64,000 nt of DNA. Source: Lachnoclostridium sp. UBA1308. GTDB taxonomy: Bacteria; Bacillota; Clostridia; Lachnospirales; Lachnospiraceae. Position numbers and translations under genes: made by a program. This document shows positions 6,749-14,392 of this stretch, piece by piece (the stretch's first letter is position 1; each line of letters begins with the position of its first letter). Where the stretch lies: assembly GCA_002307215.1 (NCBI GenBank), contig DBTU01000049.1:115779-179778 (forward strand), in the 5' to 3' direction. Under the pieces are notes generated by a model. That model saw nothing but the letters and a program-made list of their open reading frames with translations, was not told the DNA's origin and made no database searches.

Positions 6749-9073
6749 ATGAGCATATATGACACACTCAACCCCGAACAAAAACGTGCGGTTTTCCATG
6801 ATAACGGACCTATTCTTATCCTTGCCGGAGCCGGCTCCGGTAAAACAAGGGTTCTTACCCATCGCATCGCCTATCTCATCGAAGAAAGAGGTGTTAATCC
6901 ATATAGCATACTGGCCATCACCTTTACGAATAAGGCAGCCAAGGAAATGCGCGCGCGGGTGGATAAAATCATTGGTAATGGTTCCGAGGATATTTGGGTC
7001 AGTACCTTTCACTCTACCTGTGTGAGAATCCTACGAAGGTATGCAGATGCCCTCGGTTATTCTCGTAATTTTACGATATATGATACAGATGACCAGAAGA
7101 CTCTGATGCGTGAAATCTGCAAGTACTTGAATATCGATACAAAGAAAACCAATGAACGCAGCATCATGTCAGTAATATCCAAGGCGAAGGACGAGCTTAT
7201 TACACCGGAGGATTTTGCAAGAAATGCTAATGGTGATAATCAACAAAATAAATATGCCCAGGCATATGCGGAATACCAGAAGCGCCTAAAAGCAAGTAAC
7301 GCCATGGACTTTGACGATCTGATTGTAAAGACTGTAGAGCTATTTCAAAGTCATGAGGAAGCTCTCTCCTATTATCAGAAGCGCTTTCGTTACATTCTGG
7401 TGGATGAATATCAAGATACCAATACGGCTCAGTTTAAATTGATTCATCAACTTGCCTCGGGAATGAATTCCTATGGGGAACGCGATTACAATCTCTGTGT
7501 CGTTGGTGATGATGACCAGTCGATCTATAAGTTCCGCGGTGCAAATATTTATAATATTCTTAATTTTGAGAAAGCATTTCCAAATACGCAGGTTATCAAG
7601 CTTGAGCAAAATTATCGTTCCACTAAGAACATTCTAAATGCTGCCAATGAAGTTATCTGTAATAACAAGGGCCGCAAGGACAAATCCATGTGGACAGATA
7701 ATGAGGATGGCGATACGGTAAGCTTTACCCAATATGACACCGATATAACAGAAGCAGACGCCATCACCTCGGAGATAAAACAAATGGTAGATAACGGGGA
7801 TGCCTGCTGCCATGATTTTGCAATTCTTTATCGTACCAATGCCCAATCCCGCTTATTTGAAGAACGTTGTATCAAGAAAAACATTCCCTATAAACTGATA
7901 GGCGGAGTACATTTCTATGCTCGTAGGGAAATTAAGGATATCCTTGCTTACTTAAAGACCATTGATAATGGTCTCGATAATATTGCAGTGAAGCGAATCA
8001 TCAATGTGCCAAAGCGTGGAATCGGCCTCGCTACCGTTGACAAAGTAAATGATTATGCCATCACGAATGATATCAGCTTCTACGATGCGTTGACCCGTGC
8101 CCATTACATTCCGGGACTTGAGAGATCGGCTTCAAAGCTCACTCCCTTCCTCAGTCTGATGGAAGGATTAAAGTCAAGAGTAAATCAGGAGGGCTATGCC
8201 TTACGAGAATTAATTGATGATATTCTGGATGCAACCGGTTATTTGAGGGAATTGAAGGAAGATGATGACGAAGAAGCAGAGGATCGTATCGGTAATATCA
8301 ATGAACTTGTCAATAAGCTGGTAACCTATGAAGAAAATGCACAGGACACACCTACTCTAAGTGGCTTTCTTGAAGAGGTCGCCCTTGTTGCCGAAATTGA
8401 TAATCTGGATGAAAATGCCGACAGCATCACTCTCATGACTCTTCACAGTGCTAAGGGTCTTGAATTTCCCTATGTATTCTTATGTGGCTTAGAGGAAGGT
8501 GTTTTTCCGGGGTATCAATCGATTTTTGCAGATAATCCGAAGGATGAAATTGAAGAAGAGCGCCGACTTTGTTATGTTGGTTTCACGAGAGCAATGAAAC
8601 GACTGTATCTGACGGCTGCCAAACAGCGTATGCTGCGTGGGGAAACTCAGATGAACAAGCCTTCACGCTTCATCAATGAAATACCCAGGTACCTATTGAA
8701 AATGGAAGCATCTGCTCCGTCCAAGCATAGGTTTACTTTTTCCGAGAACAGCATTCCCGCAAAAAATGAATATTCCCCCGGACAGTCCTATGAAGACAGC
8801 ATAAATTTTAACAAACCGGTATCCGGCAGTAATCAATTTAACCAATCCTCCTATAAACCCTTCATTACTCCTTCGGCCAAACAGTTTGAAGGTAATCAGA
8901 TGGGTTCACTGGATTACGGAGTAGGCGATAGCGTAAAGCATATCAAATTCGGAGTCGGAATCGTAGCAGCTATCACGAAGGGCGGTAAAGATTATGAAGT
9001 AACGGTTGACTTCCCTAACTTTGGAATCAAAAAGCTACTGTCCACCTTTGCTAACTTACAAAAGCTTAATTAG
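6749..9073 (+). CDS. pcrA: ATP-dependent DNA helicase PcrA (UvrD/Rep family)
   Basis: A 774-residue superfamily-1A 3'-5' helicase for repair and replication restart. Motifs in order: Walker A AGAGSGKT at 26-33, VDEYQDTN (Walker B), GDDDQSIYKFRGA, QNYRST, TLHSAKGLEFPYVF and RRLCYVGFTRA. The C-terminal segment VKHIKFGVGIV is the Tudor-like RNA-polymerase-interacting domain typical of PcrA. The ribosome-binding site is weak (GTAGGTAATTTA). No pcrB or ligA follows, unlike in Bacillus. Confidence 0.97.
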   Translation: MSIYDTLNPEQKRAVFHDNGPILILAGAGSGKTRVLTHRIAYLIEERGVNPYSILAITFTNKAAKEMRARVDKIIGNGSEDIWVSTFHSTCVRILRRYADALGYSRNFTIYDTDDQKTLMREICKYLNIDTKKTNERSIMSVISKAKDELITPEDFARNANGDNQQNKYAQAYAEYQKRLKASNAMDFDDLIVKTVELFQSHEEALSYYQKRFRYILVDEYQDTNTAQFKLIHQLASGMNSYGERDYNLCVVGDDDQSIYKFRGANIYNILNFEKAFPNTQVIKLEQNYRSTKNILNAANEVICNNKGRKDKSMWTDNEDGDTVSFTQYDTDITEADAITSEIKQMVDNGDACCHDFAILYRTNAQSRLFEERCIKKNIPYKLIGGVHFYARREIKDILAYLKTIDNGLDNIAVKRIINVPKRGIGLATVDKVNDYAITNDISFYDALTRAHYIPGLERSASKLTPFLSLMEGLKSRVNQEGYALRELIDDILDATGYLRELKEDDDEEAEDRIGNINELVNKLVTYEENAQDTPTLSGFLEEVALVAEIDNLDENADSITLMTLHSAKGLEFPYVFLCGLEEGVFPGYQSIFADNPKDEIEEERRLCYVGFTRAMKRLYLTAAKQRMLRGETQMNKPSRFINEIPRYLLKMEASAPSKHRFTFSENSIPAKNEYSPGQSYEDSINFNKPVSGSNQFNQSSYKPFITPSAKQFEGNQMGSLDYGVGDSVKHIKFGVGIVAAITKGGKDYEVTVDFPNFGIKKLLSTFANLQKLN

Positions 9074-9126
9074 TCGGAAAAATTGGTAATAAATTAAATA
9101 AATTAGTAAAAATTAATGTATTGTGG

Positions 9127-9132
9127 TATACT
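9127..9132 (+). promoter_or_regulatory. Possible extended -10 promoter
   Basis: TGG-TATACT, an extended -10 element (TGn plus TATACT), 63 bases before the small gene downstream. No good -35 hexamer is visible, so the call is tentative. Confidence 0.45.
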
Positions 9133-9194
9133 AAAAATGGCATATTAAGAATATGGTTTTATATTTATCATTATGTAAGAAGGGAAGTGTAATC

Positions 9195-9467
9195 ATGGGC
9201 AATAAGATTGAGGAGCTTTTGGATACAATGAGATTAGGAGAATTATTACACAGGAAAGAATGTCCGGGAGAAAAAAGAAAACATGTTATTATATGTGTAC
9301 TTGCAATTATCGGTGCTGTTGCTGCTGTTGCAGCAATCGCCTATGCTGTATACCGTTATATGAATCCGGATTATCTTGAAGATTTTGATGATGACTTCGA
9401 TGATTATGAGGATGATACCGAAGATACCTCTGAAGACAACAAAACAACTGATGCCTCTGAAAGTTAA
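9195..9467 (+). CDS. Small single-pass membrane protein with acidic tail
   Basis: A 90-residue protein: a short cytoplasmic head (MGNKIEELLDTMRLGELLHR), one membrane helix around 31-52 (VIICVLAIIGAVAAVAAIAYAV) and a tail of almost only Asp, Glu, Tyr, Thr and Ser (about 57-90). The start is the ATG at 9195 after AAGGGAAGTGTAATC; the longer reading from 9153 has no site. I do not recognise a named domain. Its place behind pcrA and its short promoter gap say little about function. Confidence 0.7.
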   Translation: MGNKIEELLDTMRLGELLHRKECPGEKRKHVIICVLAIIGAVAAVAAIAYAVYRYMNPDYLEDFDDDFDDYEDDTEDTSEDNKTTDASES

Positions 9468-9512
9468 TCTTACAGGAGTTGCGGCGCAGTATTAACCTAG
9501 CGAAGATCATTT

Positions 9513-9583
9513 AAAGCTGCAGTAATCATTTTTATTTTGGTTATGGTATACTACCCATAATCATTTGATTTGATGACTGCAGC
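9513..9583. repeat. Nested stem-loop between convergent genes
   Basis: Outer arms GCTGCAGTAATCA (from 9514) and TGATGACTGCAGC (to 9583), one mismatch; inner arms GGTTATGG and CCCATAATC around TATACTA. It fills the gap between two convergent genes and may act as a terminator or RNA-stabilising structure; U-tracts are poor. Confidence 0.55.
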
Positions 9584-9626
9584 TCTTATTATGTTTACTT
9601 GTCATGTATATTTTTTAATTCACTTA

Positions 9627-10622
9627 TTACTTGGAAGCATTTTTGGCAAATTCGGTATTAACGATATTCTCATAGGATACCATTTCTGATAATTCACCAG
9701 CATCTTTCATAAGATCTTGTAACAGTACCAGACTGCCTTCTTCAAAAATCAGATTATTCTTCCACGTATCCTGATTATAGTATGTAGTTACCATCTGAAC
9801 TAAGTCTTTGCTATCCGTGCCTGCAAATCGCGGCTGTATGGTTTTGGCAGTCTCTTCGGGAGTTTGCTTCATTACATAATCCAGTCCTCTTTGCAGCGCA
9901 TTCGTAAAGCTTTGGATAAGCTTCGGATTCTTTGTAAGTAAGCTTTTCTTTGCTGCAAATACCGCAAAAGGTATCTGACCGCTATCTTCTCCCAAGGAAG
10001 CAACCACCTTACCCAAGCCCTTTTTCTCAAGTTCCGAGGCATCAGACTCAAATTCCAATGTATAATCTCCCTTACCGGAAGCGAATACCTGCGATGTCGC
10101 TCCAAAATCAATATCCTTTACAATCGCAAGATCTGTCATCGGATCAATCCCATGCTTCTTTAGGATATATTGAAACACCATCTCAGGCATACCATCTTCC
10201 TTACCACCAAGTACAGTCTTTCCCTTCAGATTATCCCATGAGAATTCCTCGTTCATATCCCTGGATACCAGAAAATTTCCCGCATGCTGCGTAAGCTGGG
10301 CAAAGTCAATTGCATAATCCTTGGTTCCTCCGTTATATCCATAGATTGATGTCTCCGGACCCAAAAGACTGATATTGCAGTCGCCTCCAAGCAGTGCTTT
10401 CATCGACTGATCGGATCCTGAGCCGTTCTCCAAATTAACTTTCAACCCTTCTTCCTTAAAATAACCCTTCTCGATTGCAACATACAAAGGTGCATAGAAA
10501 ACCGAATGCGTGGATTCGTTTAGCTTTATTGTAGTCAAACCTTTACTGTTACCGCTACATCCCGATAGCATCCATGCAAATATGCAGATTACAGTCACTA
10601 GATTGATCGATTTCTTGCTCAT
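9627..10622 (-). CDS. NMT1/SsuA-type ABC transporter substrate-binding lipoprotein
   Basis: A 331-residue lipoprotein: signal peptide ending in the lipobox LSGC (Cys22), then a type II periplasmic-binding fold. THSVFYAPLYVAIEKGYFKE (about 38-57) and the ALLGGDCNISLLGPE and FLVSR segments match the NMT1/SsuA family, whose members bind thiamine pyrimidines, sulfonates, nitrate or taurine. No ATPase or permease gene is nearby, so it is an orphan here. Thiamine-pyrimidine uptake is one possibility given the thi genes at the left end, but no TPP riboswitch precedes it. SD AGGGGGC before the ATG. Confidence 0.85.
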   Translation of the reverse strand: MSKKSINLVTVICIFAWMLSGCSGNSKGLTTIKLNESTHSVFYAPLYVAIEKGYFKEEGLKVNLENGSGSDQSMKALLGGDCNISLLGPETSIYGYNGGTKDYAIDFAQLTQHAGNFLVSRDMNEEFSWDNLKGKTVLGGKEDGMPEMVFQYILKKHGIDPMTDLAIVKDIDFGATSQVFASGKGDYTLEFESDASELEKKGLGKVVASLGEDSGQIPFAVFAAKKSLLTKNPKLIQSFTNALQRGLDYVMKQTPEETAKTIQPRFAGTDSKDLVQMVTTYYNQDTWKNNLIFEEGSLVLLQDLMKDAGELSEMVSYENIVNTEFAKNASK

Positions 10623-10706
10623 AAAGCCCCCTATAAATACTTCTTTACAAATTACAGCATATTCTTCTGATTAATGCTGTATTCCAAATATTTTATGGAT
10701 TAAAGT

Positions 10707-10746
10707 GCCAGCTTACGACACTTTTGCGCCCAAGCGAATTGCGAAG
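10707..10746 (+). repeat. Dispersed repeat R2, copy 1
   Basis: A block with core GACACTTTTGCGCCCAAGC followed by GAATTGCGAAG. A clearly related block occurs at 54516-54559 on the opposite strand (core GACACTTTCGCGCCCGAGC, then TGATTGCGAATG). Both copies lie in intergenic regions beside terminators. The sequence is richer in GC than its surroundings. Confidence 0.6.
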
Positions 10747-10820
10747 CAATAAACTACCAAACGCATAAATTCATTTATGCGTTATCCGCTGAGGTGTGCA
10801 TCCTGCACGGAGTGCTTTTT

Positions 10821-10847
10821 AACTTATAGGACACGCTCCTATAAGTT
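10821..10847. repeat. Perfect hairpin AACTTATAGGA
   Basis: Arms AACTTATAGGA and TCCTATAAGTT with a five-base loop, bordered by five T on the left and six A on the right. On either strand this looks like a terminator, so it may act as a second stop after the htrA terminator. Confidence 0.7.
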
Positions 10848-10888
10848 AAAAAAGTAATCTGTCAGGATTACCTCCGTACAGATTACTT
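10848..10888 (-). terminator. htrA intrinsic terminator
   Basis: Minus-strand hairpin AAGTAATCTGT/ACAGATTACTT (perfect 11-base arms, 10852-10888) that runs directly into a U-tract (10853-10848), about 45 bases past the htrA stop. Confidence 0.88.
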
Positions 10889-10931
10889 TTATGTTTCCGA
10901 TATTAGGGAATATTTTTACCAAAAGATATTA

Positions 10932-12680
10932 TTATTTATGTCCAAGTGTAATATTTAAGGTTTTCTCCGTATATGCTCCACTTTCCTTCGTTTCTATCTT
11001 AAGTGTAATTTCTTCTCCGGACTTCTTGAAGCTTAATACATTGATCAGATCATCAATTGTCTCAACCTTAATACTATCAACACCAACGATTATGTCACCG
11101 CGTATCAAACCTGCGTTTTCAGCAGGAGAATCCTCGATTACATCGTTCACGTAAACACCAACCGGCATATTAAAGCGTTCCGCATAATCCGAGGTTACAT
11201 TCTCTGCAGTTGATGCATTGATTCCAAGGTAACCTTGTTCACCCGCCACTACCACCTGGCGGTTCATTAATTCATCAATCATCGGGATGGCAGTAGATAT
11301 CGGGATTGCATATCCCATACCTTCAACGTCTGTGGATGCATATTTTACAGAATTAATTCCGATTACCTGACCCTGCGTATTAAGTAATGCACCACCACTG
11401 TTACCGGGATTGATGGCTGCATCCGTCTGGAGTAAAGTCATTGTTTTATCTTCAAGGGTTATTTCCCTATTCACTGCACTGATATAACCTACCGTAACTG
11501 ATTGTCCGTAACCAAGAGCATTACCGATCGCTATTGCCATATCACCTGCCTGAACCGTATCAGAATCTCCGAGTGTAGCAACCTTTATTGCTTTAATCGT
11601 GACCTCGGTTAAATCCTTCATATCAACAGAAAGTACTGCCAGATCAGCACCTGAATCTGCTCCCTTAATCTCTGCCGTAGCTTCTTTACCGTCAGCAAAT
11701 ACTATTTCTACTGAGCTTGCACCATCAATAACATGATTATTCGTAACAATTAAAAGCTGGGAGTCATTCTGTGCAATGATAATACCGGAGCCGCTGCTTT
11801 GTGCTTCCTGAGAATAGGATCTTCCAAAGAAATCACTGGCTGTGGTGGTTACATTCGCATTAATTACTACAATTGAGGGCATTGCTTTTTCTACAATATC
11901 AGAGACATCTGTAACTACGGAATCCCCGGAAGTTTCAGCTGCCGGTACTATCGTATCATTGTCACCAGCCGCCTGGGTTACTTGTGTTACCTTAACGTCT
12001 TGATCACTATCATTCTCAAAGGAATTACCTGTGGCATCCATGATATAATAAAATCCCTGAAAAGAGACTGCTGCGATAATGCCAAAAGCTAAGGCCGCTG
12101 CGGTAAGCTTTAAGGCACCGGGCACCTTTCTCTTCTTTTTCACCTTCTTAAGATGAATCTGTGGAATAGGATATCCCTGATATTGATTACCGAAAGGAGG
12201 TTGTGCATTCACCGGACCTGGATAGCCATATACCGGCTGTGCATTCATCTGACCCTGATTACCGTAAGGAGGTTGCGTATTCATCTGCACCTGATTGCCG
12301 TATGGAGGTTGTGCATTCAACTGCCCTGGATTGCTGTATGGAGGTTGTGCATTCAACTGCCCTGGATTGCTATAAGGTGGTTGTGAATTCATCTGTACTG
12401 TATTGCCTACATGATTAAAGCTCTGTTCATTACTCTGTGCTGTATTGTAATCATGAATTACTTCCTGATTTACTTCCTTATTTATTTCTTGTGTAATTTC
12501 ATTTGTTACTTCCTTATTTGCTTCTAGGTTAATATTGTCCACTGACCTATCATCCTGTTCTGACACGCTTTCAGTAGCATCATTTTGATTAAAATGGGGC
12601 ATCGCATCCTTGTGCTCTATGTCCATGTTGTTCACAATATCATCATCACCCAGTTTATTACTTTTAAATTCTTCACTCAT
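10932..12680 (-). CDS. htrA: HtrA/DegP-like membrane-anchored serine protease
   Basis: A 582-residue protein. Residues 1-185 are a hydrophilic cytoplasmic segment with heptad-like NKEV repeats (55-75) and six 12-residue copies of a QPPY-GNxGQMNA unit (about 97-168). A membrane helix follows at 188-213 after a KKVKKKRK stop. The trypsin-like domain carries His316 (VTNNHVIDG), Asp346 (ADLAVL) and Ser428 (NPGNSGGALL); a PDZ domain occupies about 480-575. It degrades or refolds damaged proteins outside the membrane. SD AAAGGAG. The repeat-bearing cytoplasmic extension is unusually long for an HtrA. Confidence 0.95.
   Translation of the reverse strand: MSEEFKSNKLGDDDIVNNMDIEHKDAMPHFNQNDATESVSEQDDRSVDNINLEANKEVTNEITQEINKEVNQEVIHDYNTAQSNEQSFNHVGNTVQMNSQPPYSNPGQLNAQPPYSNPGQLNAQPPYGNQVQMNTQPPYGNQGQMNAQPVYGYPGPVNAQPPFGNQYQGYPIPQIHLKKVKKKRKVPGALKLTAAALAFGIIAAVSFQGFYYIMDATGNSFENDSDQDVKVTQVTQAAGDNDTIVPAAETSGDSVVTDVSDIVEKAMPSIVVINANVTTTASDFFGRSYSQEAQSSGSGIIIAQNDSQLLIVTNNHVIDGASSVEIVFADGKEATAEIKGADSGADLAVLSVDMKDLTEVTIKAIKVATLGDSDTVQAGDMAIAIGNALGYGQSVTVGYISAVNREITLEDKTMTLLQTDAAINPGNSGGALLNTQGQVIGINSVKYASTDVEGMGYAIPISTAIPMIDELMNRQVVVAGEQGYLGINASTAENVTSDYAERFNMPVGVYVNDVIEDSPAENAGLIRGDIIVGVDSIKVETIDDLINVLSFKKSGEEITLKIETKESGAYTEKTLNITLGHK
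12177..12392. repeat. 36-bp tandem repeats inside htrA
   Basis: Six in-frame copies of a 36-bp unit encoding a Gln-Pro-Pro-Tyr-Gly/Ser-Asn type dodecapeptide. The units nearest the start are most alike (two consecutive copies differ little), suggesting recent duplication by slippage; length variation between strains is likely. Confidence 0.8.
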
Positions 12681-13038
12681 GTAAAAACTCTCCTTTCAAA
12701 ATTACACCAGACTACTCTTAATCAGATGAAAATCTGCTTTTCGTTACAATTCAGCCTTCAAAGAGATATATCCGGACTGGGAAAAAAATGATTTCCATAT
12801 AGAAGTATTTGCATTCGTCGATACTTTGGCTCTGTCCTATAGAGCCTTATGTACCGCTACGTAATGCAACTTAGCGAAAGCGGCTCCTATATGGAAACAT
12901 TTCTTTCCCTGTCTTGTCACGATACTTGCTAGGCTGAACTGTAACGTTTTTTCCTTTTGATAAGAATAGTTTAACAATTAATTATGTCTTCTTTGTGATT
13001 AGATTTTGAAATAATGATGAAGAAGATATATCATATCT
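12681..13038. other. pheA-htrA intergenic region with MITE-like element
   Basis: About 360 bases, of which 205 are the MITE-like repeat. A CAGAT/ATCTG hairpin lies next to the htrA leader at about 12727-12738. No clear promoter for htrA could be assigned; it either lies above the element (12950-13030, AT-rich) or inside it. Confidence 0.55.
12742..12946. mobile_element. MITE-like palindromic element, full-length copy
   Basis: Terminal inverted repeats of 15 bases (CGTTACAATTCAGCC at 12742-12756, GGCTGAACTGTAACG at 12932-12946, one mismatch). The homology continues inward: GGGAAAAAAATGATTTCCATATAG on the left is mirrored by CTATATGGAAACATTTCTTTCCC on the right, so the whole 205 bp can fold back. 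It encodes no protein. A half copy lies at 37990-38082 and an end fragment at 57040-57066. Confidence 0.75.
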
Positions 13039-14187
13039 CTACTGTACGGGTATATAACAGCCCAGAATTTTCATTTCGATTGCTTCTTCTTTGATACAAT
13101 GAAGAGCATTCTTTACTGACGGTTCATCAAGACTTCCTTCAATATCCACGAAGAAGCGATATGCAAAGGCCTTCCCCAAAATCGGTCTGGATTCAATTTT
13201 GGTCATATTGATATTATTGTAGATAAAATGGGATAGTGCATGATACAAGGAACCGCTCTTGTGCGGAAGTGCAATACACAAACTGGTACGCTTCGCTCCC
13301 TTGATAAACACTTTTTTATTGGATATCACAATAAATCTGGTTGTATTATTTGCTTCATTATGGACAGAGGCTTGAAGCAAATTAAGTCCCAGATTACCAC
13401 CGGCTCTCTCACTGGCAATCGCCGCCTGAGTAATATCATTCTCTTCCAGGATTAATCTTGCACAGCCTGCTGTACTCCCAAACTCTATCGGCTCAATATC
13501 CGGATGACTTTTTAAGAATTCGGAACACTGCTTAAGAACCTGTGGATGCGTATATACCTTCTTGATATCGGAAAGTTTTGCTCCCGTTATGCCCCATAAG
13601 TTATGCTCTATCTTCATCAAATGTTCTCCCATGATAAAATTATCATATTCAGCGAGAAGATCAAAAATATCTGTTATATTACCGGTTGAGGAATTTTCTA
13701 TAGGAAGTACTCCATACTCCACGACTCCCTCTTTCACTGCCTGCATAACTCCGCCAAAGGTTGACATCGGTAATCCAATGATGCTAGAACCAAAATACTC
13801 AAGCATTGCCTGCTCTGTGTATGTGCCGATTTCTCCAAAGAAAGCTACCTTCATATTCGGCTCGGTAGTGATACTGTCTACCTCTGACAGTCCCAGACTC
13901 TCCAAACTGTCAAGCAGCATATACTGCAGTCTCCGACTCATAGACATAATTTGTTTAAATAAATCTGCAATTGCCTTTTTATTAAACTCGTTATCTGTCA
14001 TTGACATCAAACGGGTAAGCTTTTCTTCTTCTCTTACCGCATCATAAATCGGTTTACCGACACTCCTTTTAAAATCAGCTATGTCCATCGCAAGTTTCAT
14101 GCGTAATTCATAAAGTTCAACGATTTTTTTATCTACTTCATCAATTTTTTCTCTGCTTTCCATTAAATCAATCATTTCAGACTCCAT
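13039..14187 (-). CDS. pheA: Bifunctional chorismate mutase/prephenate dehydratase PheA (P-protein)
   Basis: Converts chorismate via prephenate to phenylpyruvate in phenylalanine synthesis. Order of domains in 382 residues: chorismate mutase type II (about 5-92, LMESREKIDEVDKKIVELYE), prephenate dehydratase (about 112-290, with PIENSSTGNI and the NNTTRF catalytic motif) and a C-terminal ACT domain (about 300-378, with LPHKSGSL and the ESRP phenylalanine-binding motif). Feedback inhibition by phenylalanine is expected. The start may instead be the ATG at 14175, which has GGAG six bases upstream. No T-box leader seen. Confidence 0.95.
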   Translation of the reverse strand: MESEMIDLMESREKIDEVDKKIVELYELRMKLAMDIADFKRSVGKPIYDAVREEEKLTRLMSMTDNEFNKKAIADLFKQIMSMSRRLQYMLLDSLESLGLSEVDSITTEPNMKVAFFGEIGTYTEQAMLEYFGSSIIGLPMSTFGGVMQAVKEGVVEYGVLPIENSSTGNITDIFDLLAEYDNFIMGEHLMKIEHNLWGITGAKLSDIKKVYTHPQVLKQCSEFLKSHPDIEPIEFGSTAGCARLILEENDITQAAIASERAGGNLGLNLLQASVHNEANNTTRFIVISNKKVFIKGAKRTSLCIALPHKSGSLYHALSHFIYNNINMTKIESRPILGKAFAYRFFVDIEGSLDEPSVKNALHCIKEEAIEMKILGCYIPVQ

Positions 14188-14262
14188 TCCTCCGTACTCT
14201 GCCGTATCTGTTTAAATATGTAGATTAAGAACTCGAGCCACGTACTCTGTATATAATGCTTT

Positions 14263-14291
14263 ATTATACTATCATAATATCAGTAATGCAA
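14263..14291 (-). promoter_or_regulatory. pheA promoter
   Basis: Minus strand TTGCAT (14291-14286), 17-base spacer, exact TATAAT (14268-14263). It faces away from a plus-strand promoter 36 bases further on; the two form a compact divergent promoter region. Confidence 0.82.
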
Positions 14292-14326
14292 TCAAGAACT
14301 ATCCGGTACAAATCCATATTTGTTCG

Positions 14327-14355
14327 TTGCATAATCGACAGCACCGATATATAAT
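14327..14355 (+). promoter_or_regulatory. Promoter of the DUF5050 gene
   Basis: TTGCAT (14327-14332), 17-base spacer, exact TATAAT (14350-14355), 37 bases before the coding start. Confidence 0.85.
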
Positions 14356-14392
14356 AAAAATAATGTAAAATAAGTATTTAAGGAGGTCAGAA

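Larger units (their letters stand above)
10623..10931. other. Hairpin-rich intergenic region downstream of htrA
   Basis: No gene. From right to left on the minus strand it holds the htrA terminator (10848-10888), a second hairpin (10821-10847), a perfect AACGCATAAA/TTTATGCGTT hairpin (10760-10783), a GTGCA/TGCAC hairpin, and one copy of a dispersed GC-rich repeat (10707-10746). It must also carry the promoter of the lipoprotein gene, which I could not fix. Confidence 0.6.

Noticed and set aside
12153..12418. Plus-strand frames opposite the HtrA repeats
   Set aside because: They mirror the 36-bp repeats of htrA; no start signals and no family resemblance.
14188..14392. T-box or aromatic amino-acid leader before pheA
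   Set aside because: The leader is only about 70 bases with no T-box sequence (TGGNACCGCG-like) and no Phe-rich leader peptide.
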